From Epiperipatus broadwayi (Eukaryota; Onychophora; Udeonychophora; Euonychophora; Peripatidae), in contig JAQFVV010000012.1 in the NCBI GenBank assembly GCA_028023455.1, forward strand, positions 16,756,364-16,820,363: DNA of 64,000 nucleotides. Reading direction: 5' to 3'. Below are positions 49,075-59,125 of this stretch, one piece after another; position 1 is the first letter of the stretch; every line of letters starts with the position of its first letter. The notes beneath the pieces are model-generated. The model was not told the origin of the DNA, did not search any database, and was given only the letters and a program-made list of their open reading frames with translations. Both the position numbers and the translations under genes were made by a program.

Positions 49075-50740
49075 TCTTTTCCTATGTATTGATTTCTACT
49101 TTAACATATACCATTTACACCTTTCTTAAACACTTTTTCCATATTTTTTATGGTTGTTTACTCTTAGCGTGTTGAAACCGCTTGAGGGTGTAAATTTTAT
49201 GTAAACAAACAATTATAATGTTACCGGGCCATTCTTTTTTTTTCAACTTTAAAGTGCTTTTTTGATTTACAATAAAATCATAAATAATGAAATTTATCTA
49301 AAAAAAATAAATAAATTGGATAAACTTTTTTTTTTTAAATTTTTATTTTTCTAAAATGAAATTTGTAATTTTAACAAGAATAGAAACAAATAAAAACAAT
49401 ATCATGGTGATGCAAATCAAATTTTAACATGAAGAAAAATAAATAATTTCTCCAAAACAACATTGTGGCCATGCAAATGAAATTGTTAATTTTAACAAGA
49501 ATAAAAAGAAATAATTTTCTCAAAACAACATCATGGCCACGCAAATATAATTTGTAATTTTAACAAAAATAAAATTTATTCAGAACAACATCGTGGTCAA
49601 AAATAAAACCGGTATTTTCGATTGGTCTCCTGATTTATCTCACGCAAACATGAATTTTAGCATGATTTCGTAAAAATCATGCTTACACATCCCCTTTGAT
49701 AATTGATTAAAGTGTCACCCTTGTCTAGAGAAGCAGGGCAAAGTTTCCACAATTTTTATTACCTCATATTACATCATTGGATTTGGAAAATAATGACTTG
49801 GGCATGCGAATTTGAAGACTTTTGACAGTCTCAATTACAGACACCCTCACCAAATACTGTAGCAAAATTTAAAATGGGATTGGTTGTATAAACTGCATAA
49901 CAAAGTTTATCCTAAGCGGCATCAGCCGCTGCGGTCGAATAAACATCCTACCTTTGTGCTGTAAGTACCTGTACCGAAATGTTAATAATGGGATTGTTCG
50001 TATAAACTGCGGCAGAATAATACATTCTATTTTTGTGCTGTAGCATAGAAATAGATACTGTAGTCAAATTTAAAATGGGATTGTTCATATAAACTGTGTA
50101 AGACAAGTTCACCATAAGCGGTGGTATCCTCTGCAGCAGAATAAAGTCTTATTTCTGAGCTGTAGCATAGAAATAGGCGCTGCAGACAAGTAAACGGACT
50201 ATTTTATTCGAATAGAACATATAGCAGTGCGACCATTTAAACGACATATTTCTGTGCATTTGCATAGAAATTATGCCCTCAAGCGGTTTCAACACGCTAA
50301 TAGTAAACAACTTTGTTATATCAAACTAAGTTTCATCTGTCCTGCAGTCATCATCAGAGCTACAATATTGAAATATATAATTATACAATTAATACACTTA
50401 TCCACATATTGATATACATAATTTAAATACACAATATAAACAAAAAAATTATACATTTTAATATGACCTTTATAAAATAATTATTTCACATTTTATTAAT
50501 TTACTTTTTGAATAATTCTATCAATATTTATTTGATATTAATTTATTCTATGTCACTTTATTTTATGTTTTTAAAATACTTAATATAATAATTATACCTT
50601 TAATATTTATTTTACTATTTAATACATATTATCATTTTACTTATATTATAAAATCAACTTCTAATCTTGTTTTATTTTTATTAAATATTTCTATCAATTA
50701 ACTTTTCCCACATTACAAATTATTTTTTATATTACAAATA
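49075..50740 (-). repeat. Shared middle pseudo-LTR of PLE 1, split by a TIR element
   Basis: 49075-49152 plus 50312-50740 together match 44400-44900 in the same orientation, and the reverse complement of 51700-52231. It serves as the 5' terminal repeat of the minus-strand copy and as the inverted repeat of the plus-strand copy. Its hammerhead core (50331-50357, minus) is decayed: CTGATGA and GAAA remain but the stem strand AGTC reads AGAT. Confidence 0.78.
49153..50311. mobile_element. TIR element (1.16 kb, non-coding) inserted in the PLE 1 terminal repeat
   Basis: The ends are 36-bp terminal inverted repeats with one mismatch (49153-49188 and 50276-50311; start GTTGTTTACT, inner edge CCGCTTGAGGG). 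Removing the element rejoins a PLE terminal repeat known from the other copies. The interior has two sets of diverged direct repeats: about four units of 80-90 bp at 49358-49600 (marker AACAACATNGTGGCCATGCAAAT) and about three units at 49850-50180 (marker AAAATGGGATTG...TATAAACTG). No transposase frame. The flanks TTTTTATG and TTTGTTAT do not give a clean duplication, so the superfamily is open. Confidence 0.78.
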
Positions 50741-50744
50741 GATA

Positions 50745-51640
50745 TGTATCTTGAAGACATTAATAAGTTAGATAGAAATATAAAATTTACAATAGAAAAG
50801 GAAAATGATAATAAGTTATCGTATTTGGATATTTTATTAAAAAATCATATAAGAATGGCAAATGCAAGATAGAGACATCTGTATATAAAAAAACTAATGT
50901 AGATAGCAATATAACTAATTGGAATTCGAATATAGATGTTAAATATAAAATAAGTAGTATAAATTCAAGAATATATAGAGCTTGGAATTATTGCTCATAT
51001 GAGGAAGATTATAGAAGACAGATAGAACTAATAATTAAAGAGTTTAGAGATAATGAATATCTTGAAAAAGTTATAGAAGAAAATTGGAAGAGAAATTTAA
51101 TACAAGTAATAGGATAGTAAGTCGAAAAAATAAAATAGATAAAAATAAATATATAGATATTAAAACTTATAATAATAGTATTGTAAAAAATATGAATAGA
51201 ATAATTATTAGAATTAACAAAAAGTTTAATAATGTAATAAAATTTAAGATAGTAAATAAAAGAAGGAAGAATATACTTAATATATTAGATAATAAGTATG
51301 TAAGAAAAGTAGAAAAAAACATAAATGGTATATATAAAATTTAATGCAAATCATGTAAAAGTAAAAATATAAAAGCTAATGTGGGAGAAACAAAGAATTC
51401 AATTTATACCAGATTAATTCAACATAAATATGATAAGAGGTCACCTATTTATTTGCATTCATTAGAAACAGGTCATAGGTTTGAAAGAGATTGTATAAAA
51501 ATGATTAATTACATAAATAATAGAAAATTAGAGACAATCTTGATTAAGAGTATAAAACGTAGTTTTAATAGGGATTTTGGGGGTAAGAACAATAATTTTA
51601 TAAACAATTATTAATAATAATTAGAATTTGAAAAGGTTAA
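50745..51640 (+). pseudogene. PLE 1 second copy (plus strand): RT end and GIY-YIG nuclease
   Basis: Plus strand, matching the minus-strand copy at 45060-45930 but truncated upstream in the RT. It begins MYLEDINKL-type sequence, FTIEKENDNKLSYLDILLKN, then 51084-51344 (MEEKFNTSNRIVSRKNKIDK) running into NGIYKI, a stop, and CKSCKSKNIK. The rest of the GIY-YIG module follows at 51381-51614 (VGETKNSIYTRLIQHKYDKR, YLHSLETGHRFERDC, RSFNRDFGG). Only a few stops separate it from an open frame, so it is younger-looking than most elements here. Tyrosine of the YIG motif is lost (NVGET). Confidence 0.82.
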
Positions 51641-52231
51641 AAGAAAAAAGTTAAACAAAATGACAACAGGGGGAGTGTTAAAGAAGTACAAATTTTGGAT
51701 TTTTTTTGTCAGTTGGGTTTTGGAAATAGAATTAACAAGAGGTAGGTAATTTTTGGTAATATAAAAAAATAATAAATAATAATTTGGAATGTGGCAAAAA
51801 TTAATTGATAGAAATATTTAATAAAAATAGGATTAGAAGTTGATTTTATAATATAAGTAAAAAGATAATAATATGTATTAAATAGTAAAATAAATATTAA
51901 AGTTATAATTATATTAAATAATATTTAAAAAAATAAAATAAGGTGATATAGAATAAATCAATATAAAATAAATATTGGTAGAATTATTCAAAAAGTAAAG
52001 TAATAAAATGGAAAATAATTATTTATAAACGTTATATTAAAATGTATAATTATTTTTGTTTATATTGTATATTTAATTATATATATCAATATGTGGATAA
52101 GTGTATTAATTGTATAATTATATATTTGATTATTTTAGCTCTGATGATGACTGCAGGATAGTCGAAACTGTTAGTTTGATATAAATAAAAGTATTGAAAA
52201 AGTGTTTAAGAAAGGTGTAAATGGTATGATA
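51641..52231 (+). repeat. 3' terminal repeat of the plus-strand PLE 1 copy
   Basis: It is AT-rich, matches the reverse complement of 44390-44900 and of 50312-50740, and ends at the 13-bp direct repeat. It contains the hammerhead-like core at 52141-52176. Confidence 0.8.
52141..52176 (+). ncRNA. Hammerhead-like core in PLE 1 3' terminal repeat
   Basis: CTGATGA (52141-52147), stem II GACT/AGTC (52149-52152 with 52160-52163), GAAA (52164-52167), then AC-TGTTA-GT and U as a possible stem III and GUU cleavage triplet. Stem I can pair only partly (C-G, A-U, U-A steps with mismatches), so activity is uncertain. Sequence matches the copy at 44498-44524 with one loop change. Confidence 0.6.
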
Positions 52232-52244
52232 AATTTCTAAAGTA

Positions 52245-52779
52245 ATGAGCATGTGGGCATTTTACAATATTTCATTTGTTTTTTTTAAACCAGATTTTGA
52301 CCAATCATAGAATTAGGAAATTGGAAATAAACTTATAAATTGTCACTATGTTTTGCCTAACTAATTTTTGAAATCATTGTTAATGGATTGGGGGGAAGTC
52401 TGAGTAAGTGATTTTCTTAATAAAGGAATACATTGGGTGTTTTAGAATAGAAATCTTTTATTCAATCTTTTAATGACTAGCAGTAAGTCAGTTGGTCAAA
52501 ACATGATCATAGACTTTCTTAATTCTATGACTGATCAAAATTCTTATAACAAAAAGCAAAGAATAAAAAAACTGAAGTACTTATATACCTTGTTATTTAA
52601 TGCATGTTAACCTTATGAAAAATGAATGAGACTTGATAGAAATGTCAACTTACCACTTCTATGGAGAATTTTTCTAAGTTTTTAAGTCAGAATCTTTTTA
52701 AAGTCTTACAACCATATAATCTGGTTTGATCTAAACATAAGAAAATTTTACCATGTTCAAATACATCTGTGCAGTAATG
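52245..52779. other. Intron stretch, nothing recognised
   Basis: AT-rich spacer between the PLE composite and the RTE/Jockey-like LINE. Confidence 0.6.
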
Positions 52780-54011
52780 CCCTGTGTCTGTTTTAATTTC
52801 ATCATTTGGTCGTAAAAACTTTCACTACAATGATAAATATACTATATTTTTACTACTTATTTTTGAATATTTATTACTCAGTTTTACATGTAGATATGTA
52901 ATAATAATAACAAACAGCCACTCAAAAGTGAGTCTGGTCAATCCACCTTCAAAAAAAAAAAAGCTCTAAAAACTAATTTTGTAGTGACTATATAAGCCAA
53001 TCTGTGAATCACAAATACTTCCACATATAAAACATGCTAATCCATTTCTCTGTTTATTTGATATTTTATGACATTGCGTTTTAGTTTTCTCAACAGAAAA
53101 CTTTGAAATATTTCAACACCATGTCTACTTGCATCTCTTCAATGTATATTTTCCCAATGGAAACTATTTTCATTGCACTTCTTTAGATTGTTTTTGAGAT
53201 AATCCTTATAATCTAGATGGATCTACCTTTTCTACAAAACCCATGTTCAAATTCATCTCATAAAACACCCTTTTAGGAAGTCCAATCCAGCAAATGTGAT
53301 TTTACAATAATGGCCTCAATAGTATCATATCCAGCATGCTGAAGAAAATATTGATTGCTTTTATTTTCTTGCTATTGTATTTTTAAAAATTTAAGGAACC
53401 TCACATGAAACTTTTCTAATGGCTTTATATTGCACCAATAGAATATCCAAGTTTCAAAACCATACAATAAAGTAAAATAACAGCTCTATGTGAAGCTAAC
53501 TTAGTTACAGTAGTATAATGAAATACTATCTTTTAACTCATAAAAAACAGCAACAGCACATTGGAGTCAGTGTTTTTCTAATAAAACTACCAAGGTATTT
53601 AAATTGATTTACATTCTCAAGTTGATAATCATCTAAGCTGAAAGTTGCTGATGATTTTTTTTCCATCACTGATAAAGAACTTGTTTGAACATTACTTAAT
53701 AAACAGATCTCTATTAATTGCATTCAGAACCTTAAGAATACTTTGTAAATCATCTTTTGAACTCAAAAAGATAGCACATACATCAGCACACTACAAATTC
53801 ATAATCAAAGAAGATGAAATTCTTGCTTTTAACCAATCAAATTAAAAATTCCACCAAACTTGTATCTTATCTTGATCCTTGTCTGATTAAGCCACCTATA
53901 AACATTTCCAAAAGTCTACTGTCATAAAAACTGAAGACAAAGTTGGAACAAGTACACATCCTTCTTTAAATCATATTTTCATTTCAAATGTCTCACATCT
54001 TTCATTTGTAG
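52780..54011 (-). pseudogene. RTE/Jockey-like LINE: RT core end and C-terminal zinc finger
   Basis: Minus strand. Near 53960-54000 is WFKEGCVLVPTLSSVF (the KQGC.L.P.LF motif). At 53760-53850 is YADD-box sequence decayed to CADVCAIFLSSKDDLQSILK. At 53538-53720 are LDDYQLENVNQFKYLGSFI and flanking residues, the FKYLGS motif. Close to the 3' end, 52985-53045 encodes CFICGSICDSQIGLYSHYK, a CCHH-type finger found at the C-terminus of many such LINE proteins. Frames are broken repeatedly. The N-terminal part continues at 54675-54930 and 57475-57700. Confidence 0.75.
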
Positions 54012-54025
54012 TAATAATACTTCCT

Positions 54026-54660
54026 AAACATCACATGATCACCATCTCTTATACTAGCACATAATTGTTATTAAACAAGGCAAAACTCTTCATACAGTAG
54101 TGCCACCCTATGTCAACCAGAGTAATCAATGGATGCCAGAAGGCTTGTGCATAAAATCTTTATCTAGTGCCTAATCCAATATCCCCAGACTAGTTTTTGG
54201 CTTGTGGCCTTGTTTAATAACAATTATGTGCTAGTATAAGAGATGGTGATCATGTGATGTTTAGTGGTTTAACTCCAATCCTGCCTAATAGGATAGTGGT
54301 GGCTATGGTTGTTAACGAGCCAAAGACACCAAAATGTATGAGTGCTGAACCGAGTTCAGACCCATATGACTATAAGCTATTGAGCTTCGATTGAAAATAT
54401 TGTTTTAATTTCATTCTCATAGTTTTGTAGTTAAGTAGAGATAAAAGGTGGCTGCTGGAGGGTTGCATTAGATCCTAAGATCTAGGTGCAGTGCTTTCAG
54501 ATCTAAGGTTCCTCACTGACGAAGGCCATAAGCCAGAAACTAGTCTGTGGATATTGGATGAATAGGCTAAATAGGGATTTTATGCACAAGCCTTCTGGCA
54601 TCCATTGATTACTCTGGTTGGCACAGGATGGCACTAGTGTATGGAGAGTTTTGCCTTGTT
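54026..54660. mobile_element. Hammerhead-type foldback element, copy B, with 14-bp target duplication
   Basis: TAATAATACTTCCT stands at 54012-54025 and 54661-54674, and the LINE reverse transcriptase reads on across the gap, so this is a clean 635-bp insertion. The right unit (about 54215-54660, plus) holds a full hammerhead motif. The left arm (54026-54208, minus) is a shorter inverted copy starting inside the ribozyme. The left arm, read on the minus strand, passes from the unit's end (GAGTTTTGCCTTGTTT) straight into its beginning (AATAACAATTATGTGC), as expected if the template was a tandem or circular RNA. No protein is encoded. It is related to 14345-15100. Confidence 0.8.
54503..54557 (+). 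ncRNA. Type I hammerhead ribozyme motif, complete core
   Basis: In order: stem I 5' strand (CTAA 54503-54506 and TCCTCA 54510-54515), CTGACGA (54516-54522; position 7 is the variable one), stem II GGC-CATAA-GCC (54524-54534), GAAA (54536-54539), a minimal stem III AC-TA-GT, and C54545 as the nucleotide before cleavage (GUC triplet). The stem I 3' strand is TGTGGA (54546-54551) and TTGG (54554-54557). The inner helix pairs five of six and the outer helix four of four, separated by an internal loop as in natural type I hammerheads. Self-cleavage would fall after 54545. Confidence 0.72.
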
Positions 54661-54674
54661 TAATAATACTTCCT

Positions 54675-54930
54675 CTCATTTTATCATGTAGAAGTTGTAT
54701 AATAGAAATAAATTTTGGTGACAACAAACTAATTTCAAACAATGCCATAGACCTGACATTATTTCAATCAAATGTCTTGATTTAAATTAATAAAAAACAA
54801 TATGTAAATTATTACTTTGTTCTTGACACTTTCCATGCATTTCCCTGGCACAAAAATCATATCTATAAACTTCTGGTATAAATGGAAACAAACTATTCAA
54901 CAAAATGCTTGGAAGTATTTTTGCTATTGT
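54675..54930 (-). pseudogene. RTE/Jockey-like LINE, middle RT fragment
   Basis: Minus strand: AKILPSILLNSLF, DMIFVPGKCMESVKN and EISLLSPKFISIIQLLHDKM with intervening frame slips. This is the family's order from the KVLARIL..RL block through DMIF..RQ to P.K...I...H. The sequence resumes downstream at 54011 after the foldback insertion. Confidence 0.72.
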
Positions 54931-57474
54931 AATGGTATGAACTCATATGCCTTGTTAACATGTTGCAAAATTCCACCACCATGTTTGAAGAGAAGCACAG
55001 CAGGTGGGTTCAGGGCCTGTGGTACCATGTTCGAACATAGTCATTTTATTTCACAACACCCCACATGACACTGCGTATACCATAACAATAGTAAATATCT
55101 TTCTAGACCCGGTGGTCAGGTAGATCAAGAGACGTAACTAAATTATTTTAAGATTAATGGCTACTGCTATTTACTTTAATGTGATTATAATAATTGAATG
55201 AGACATTGAGCATTACTCTTAAATAAAGCAGACACACAAACACATAAATAGGTAGACACAAATATTTAATAATAAAATTAAGTTACATGTGATTTAAAAT
55301 GCTACTAGGGTATCATTCAATTACATCTCACGCCTCACATTTAAATGCAGATATTGCGAGATTATGATACGAGATCCCAAGTAGGAGAATATCTGCCAAT
55401 CCAGCAATCATTATTTATTTATTTATTATTAATAAATAAGTACACTAACGAAATTATTACTAGAGTAGCTGATGTGGAGTGGAAATAGATCTAGCATAGA
55501 CATTCCTATTCATAAACAAAGTAACATGCGATAGGTTTAGGTGCTGCCGAATTTCAGGAGATTCGGCTTTTCTTCGAGTACAACCGCTGAGAAACATTAG
55601 AGACAGGAGGGATGGCCAAACGTCGGGCCAGAGCCATTAGAAGTAGTCACGAGTGCGGAATCTGTATGAGGTCTTAGCCTTTCCATCCCAACCGCATGAC
55701 TAGGTCAGTTACCATTGGGGTCATTTCGTATGCCCGATTATTATGGGAACTCGAGTATTTGAAGAATCCGCCTTTCATTTCTGCGGTTTAAATTAATGCA
55801 TCCACAAGCCAACGCATTTCACAAAATCTATTGAAATCATTTTATTTACTGCTATGCTTTTAAAACAGTTTATTTTCAATCCCCACACTGAACTAAATAA
55901 ATTATTATTTATCTACCCCCCTCTTTATGATTATATTACTCTAGATTGACAAGACTTGACAATATAATTTAATATACTATTTAAAAAAAAAAGATCGCTA
56001 AAGTGGCTAATACGTTGTACTAACGATTATAAGGTCTCACTTCTATATTATTCATAATAACATATAAAGTAAATTTATAATTCTCGAGCTGATCATTTAT
56101 AAAAGAGAAAAGGGGATTTTAGGTGAATCTAAAAGTCGTGCAAAGAATAGCAATTCTTGCCCATTAACTTGTTAGGGAACATCAGCTCAGAAATCAGGGA
56201 GGCATGAAATATAATATATAATCTATAAAAAAATTATAGATATCCAAGTAGAAGAATAAGAATAAGCTTTGAGATTTATAGGATATTACATTATGTTTTG
56301 ATACATTTATAAGATGGAGGCGAGAGCTTAGTTTTAAAATTACAATACATTTAAGTTAAAGAGTCAAACTTTAAAGATACAACATGTAATAGGAATTTAA
56401 TTTAAGAGTTCAGAAAGAGTCTTACACTTGGGTATCGTTTTACCTTCGATTATTTGAAGTGTGCACACTTGATGGGAGAGTCCGATATTCCTTGTTTAAT
56501 AGCATTCACATTTTGAAGATATACACATGCAGCAGTTTGAGTTCAGGTTTGTTTCATTTGTTTTATGGGAAGCTCCATATTTCCATAGCCACAGTCCGGA
56601 GAACCACAGCAGTCGTCCTACTCCTTGCACATTGTTAGGTTAAAATATCTGGATACGAAAACAAAGTAACAGCATAACTTTACAGCAACAATGAATTACC
56701 AACAATAATAAGCCTTTAAAATAGCTACCTTGTTGCTTTTATTCCTTTTTCTTTTATCTTTCGGATCCATTGAACAATTGCATCATCCATCCAAGCGTTC
56801 TCTCTAGTCTGTGCTATATATCCCTTCAGGTAAAGGTTGGATTAGTGGTACATGTTGAGATTGCAATTTCAATCTGACCACATTTTTCTCTACCTTACAT
56901 TTGACCTAATTACAAATGCTTTTAACAAATTTTTTATAATTATGAGTTTAAAAATACTTTTCAGCTCTGTCATCTTTTCCCCCTCCCACTATGACTTGCA
57001 AACTCTAATTAGCAGGGGAATATCTATTTTTAAATATGTTTACAATTAAAAGAAATGTTTTAGATGTTATAATTAAAAATATTACACAAATCTGACCTAA
57101 ATAATAATAATAACTCAATTATTAACACTTACCAAATTATATCTATTTTTAAATACGTCTACCTTTAAAAGTTAAAATAATTAGTTTAGATTTTTATAAT
57201 TTAAAATATTACATAAATATGATCTATATAATGTAATTATTAAATCTTACACAAAATTATGTGTTACAAATCTAATAAGTCATCTGCAGTGCATTACATT
57301 TTAAGAATAGACTTCATATTGAAGTGTGTGCATATACACGATGTTTTTAAATATCTACATATATTTTATAATATGCACAAAGTCCAATATTCGAGGTCAG
57401 AACCTATGTAAGATAATAATAATGGGTGAGAGGTGGAGATGACAACAGGTGAAACTAAGATTTGAATTCAAATC
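54931..57474. mobile_element. Unclassified 2.5-kb insertion inside the RTE/Jockey-like LINE
   Basis: It separates RT block NYQGISLVF (57475-57560) from the next block AKILPSIL (54930), so it was inserted into the LINE. It is less AT-rich at 55540-55780 and 56560-56640. It contains a hairpin GCCGAAT/ATTCGGC at 55545-55567 and a possible DDE transposase piece at 56727-56845 on the minus strand. No terminal inverted repeats could be defined by eye, and more than one event may be involved. Confidence 0.55.
56727..56845 (-). pseudogene. Possible pogo/Tigger-like DDE transposase fragment
   Basis: The minus strand encodes SNLYLKGYIAQTRENAWMDD followed by AIVQWIRKIKEKGIKATR and a stop. The AWM.D....W..K pattern is like the segment between the first and second catalytic aspartates of DDE_1 transposases. 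The piece is short, has no catalytic residue and no supporting neighbours, so the call is tentative. Confidence 0.3.
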
Positions 57475-57700
57475 TTACTGTTTCACTATAGTGAATACTA
57501 ATGATATTCCTTGATAATTACCACAATCTTGTCTATTCCTATTATTTTTAAAAATTGGAACAATTAAAGCAAATGGATTACACAATATAATGAAAACAGA
57601 TATTCCTAAAAAAATTCCAATATTTTTGAAGCAACATATCACTATTTTAAAACTTCTCCAGTATTTCACCAGAACCTACAGCTATCCATTTTTAAGAATA
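57475..57700 (-). pseudogene. RTE/Jockey-like LINE, RT N-terminal fragment
   Basis: Minus strand: WIAVGSGEILEKF, then, after a frame slip, ALIVPIFKNNRNRQDCGNYQ and GISLVF. IVPI.K.....DC.NYRGISL is a hallmark of LINE RT motifs 0-1. It aligns in order with the downstream fragments and marks the most upstream recognised part of this element. Confidence 0.75.
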
Positions 57701-58530
57701 CAAAGCTGTTTTGATTTTATTAAGCTGGAATATTTTTGTCCAAATCTAAATGAATAGATAAAATGGGTATAATATTTAAAAGTCATATCAATTCTTATAA
57801 CATTATTCAAAAGATGATTAAAATTTTCTCCACCTGTTCAAAATTTCTATATACTGGATTTAACAGGATTGAGATACTATTTCTCAGATCCATATATTGC
57901 TTTCATTACATCAAAAAAGATCCAGAATGATCATGATCAGCTAATGTTTGTATCTGCAGTTTTAATCCACCTATCATTTTAAAGTCTTGTCAGTCATTGA
58001 ACTTTTGCCTTCAGATTTTTACATATATTATGAAGTTCCACATTTAATCTATTATGTGAAAAAGTGAAAAACCCCTCTATTTAAAAACATGTATAAACAA
58101 GAAATAATTAATGTAACATTGTCAGTTTTAACATTAAAGAAGATGTCTAGAAATTCAAAATGGCAAGGAAGTAAAAGTATAGGACATGTTAATTTATTAA
58201 TATATTTACATCTAATGTTAAAATATTAAATTAATTAAAAATAATCTGGAAAAATCATGTGTTAAATAATCATACAAAAGATTATTCTATAAAATGTAAC
58301 AAAAACTAATATTTAAATTCAGATTATAATTGTAAAAAACGTGACAATTTTTTTTTAAAAAAGTGCCTGTTTTTGTCATAGATGACCTACTGATATATTT
58401 TCTAACATTCAATTTTCTCAGCCCACATTATTTAGATTTATTATAATAAATTTATATAATCTAATTTCAGATTAATGATTGAAATTTTTTTAGCTATGAA
58501 ACAATTTGTCTGAATATTTGTAATGATGGT
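57701..58530. other. Intron stretch, nothing recognised
   Basis: AT-rich. It may contain decayed upstream parts of the LINE, but no motif was recognised. Confidence 0.5.
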
Positions 58531-58637
58531 ATATTATAAGATGTTATATGTTGAACTATTTCCATCATTTATGAGTGAATGTTGAATGTATAGAAAATTT
58601 TAAACTTTTAATAACACACAAATAGACAATACAGGTT

Positions 58638-58682
58638 AGTAATTACACAAGGTTTCGAGTAGTATTATTCTCCACTTCAGGT
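58638..58682 (-). ncRNA. Hammerhead-like core in PLE 2 left arm
   Basis: Minus strand: CTGAAG (58675-58680) followed after a stem-loop region by ACTCGAAACC (58651-58660). Compared with the right arm a couple of bases around the GA step are missing, while GAAAC is preserved here and the right arm reads GAAAU. Stem II can be drawn as GAGT/ACTC only with the right-arm version of the first strand. Confidence 0.4.
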
Positions 58683-59125
58683 GTTGCTGGCCTATATGCA
58701 CAGTGACAATATTCGCTTAGAAGTTGAACTCGCTTCTTTAGATTCTTGAATATTGAATTTAAGGCAAATACCCTATTCTGTCAAAGGCAACATATAGTAG
58801 AAATTTGATGTATTTATATATGAGGGTTGGTTCAAATCCCGAGTCCTTCAATTTTTTTTTACGAGGCTAATTATTTTTTATTTTATTTTATTTTTTCCTA
58901 AGCAAGATTAATTAGATGCTTCCATACATTGTGTATTGCCACACTGGGTTGGTTTATAGGATTATTAACCATTGCCATTTAAGCAGCTTCCTTGGATTTT
59001 TTCTATGCATTTTTCTCTTTATCCAATATCTTTGCATTTTTCCACTTAAGCATATGGTCATTAGTACATACATGATCTGCTATGGTAGACACATCTGTTT
59101 TTCTCTTTTAACTATTAGTTTGAAT

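Larger units (their letters stand above)
44390..49152 (-). mobile_element. Penelope-like element 1, main copy (minus strand)
   Basis: The element reads from about 49145 down to 44390. About 70 bp at 44405-44475 are repeated at 49078-49145 in the same orientation, so the copy is bounded by direct terminal repeats (pseudo-LTRs), as in canonical PLEs. Between them lie an N-terminal region, a reverse transcriptase and a GIY-YIG nuclease, all on the minus strand. The copy is split by a LINE fragment (46290-46716) and a foldback element (46757-47686). PLEs are reverse-transcribing elements distinct from LINEs, related to telomerase. Confidence 0.82.
44377..52244. repeat. 13-bp direct repeat bracketing the composite Penelope-like insertion
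   Basis: AATTTCTAAAGTA occurs at 44377-44389 and 52232-52244, immediately outside the two outward-facing 3' ends of the PLE copies. Length and position fit a target-site duplication made when the whole head-to-head structure inserted. Confidence 0.75.
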
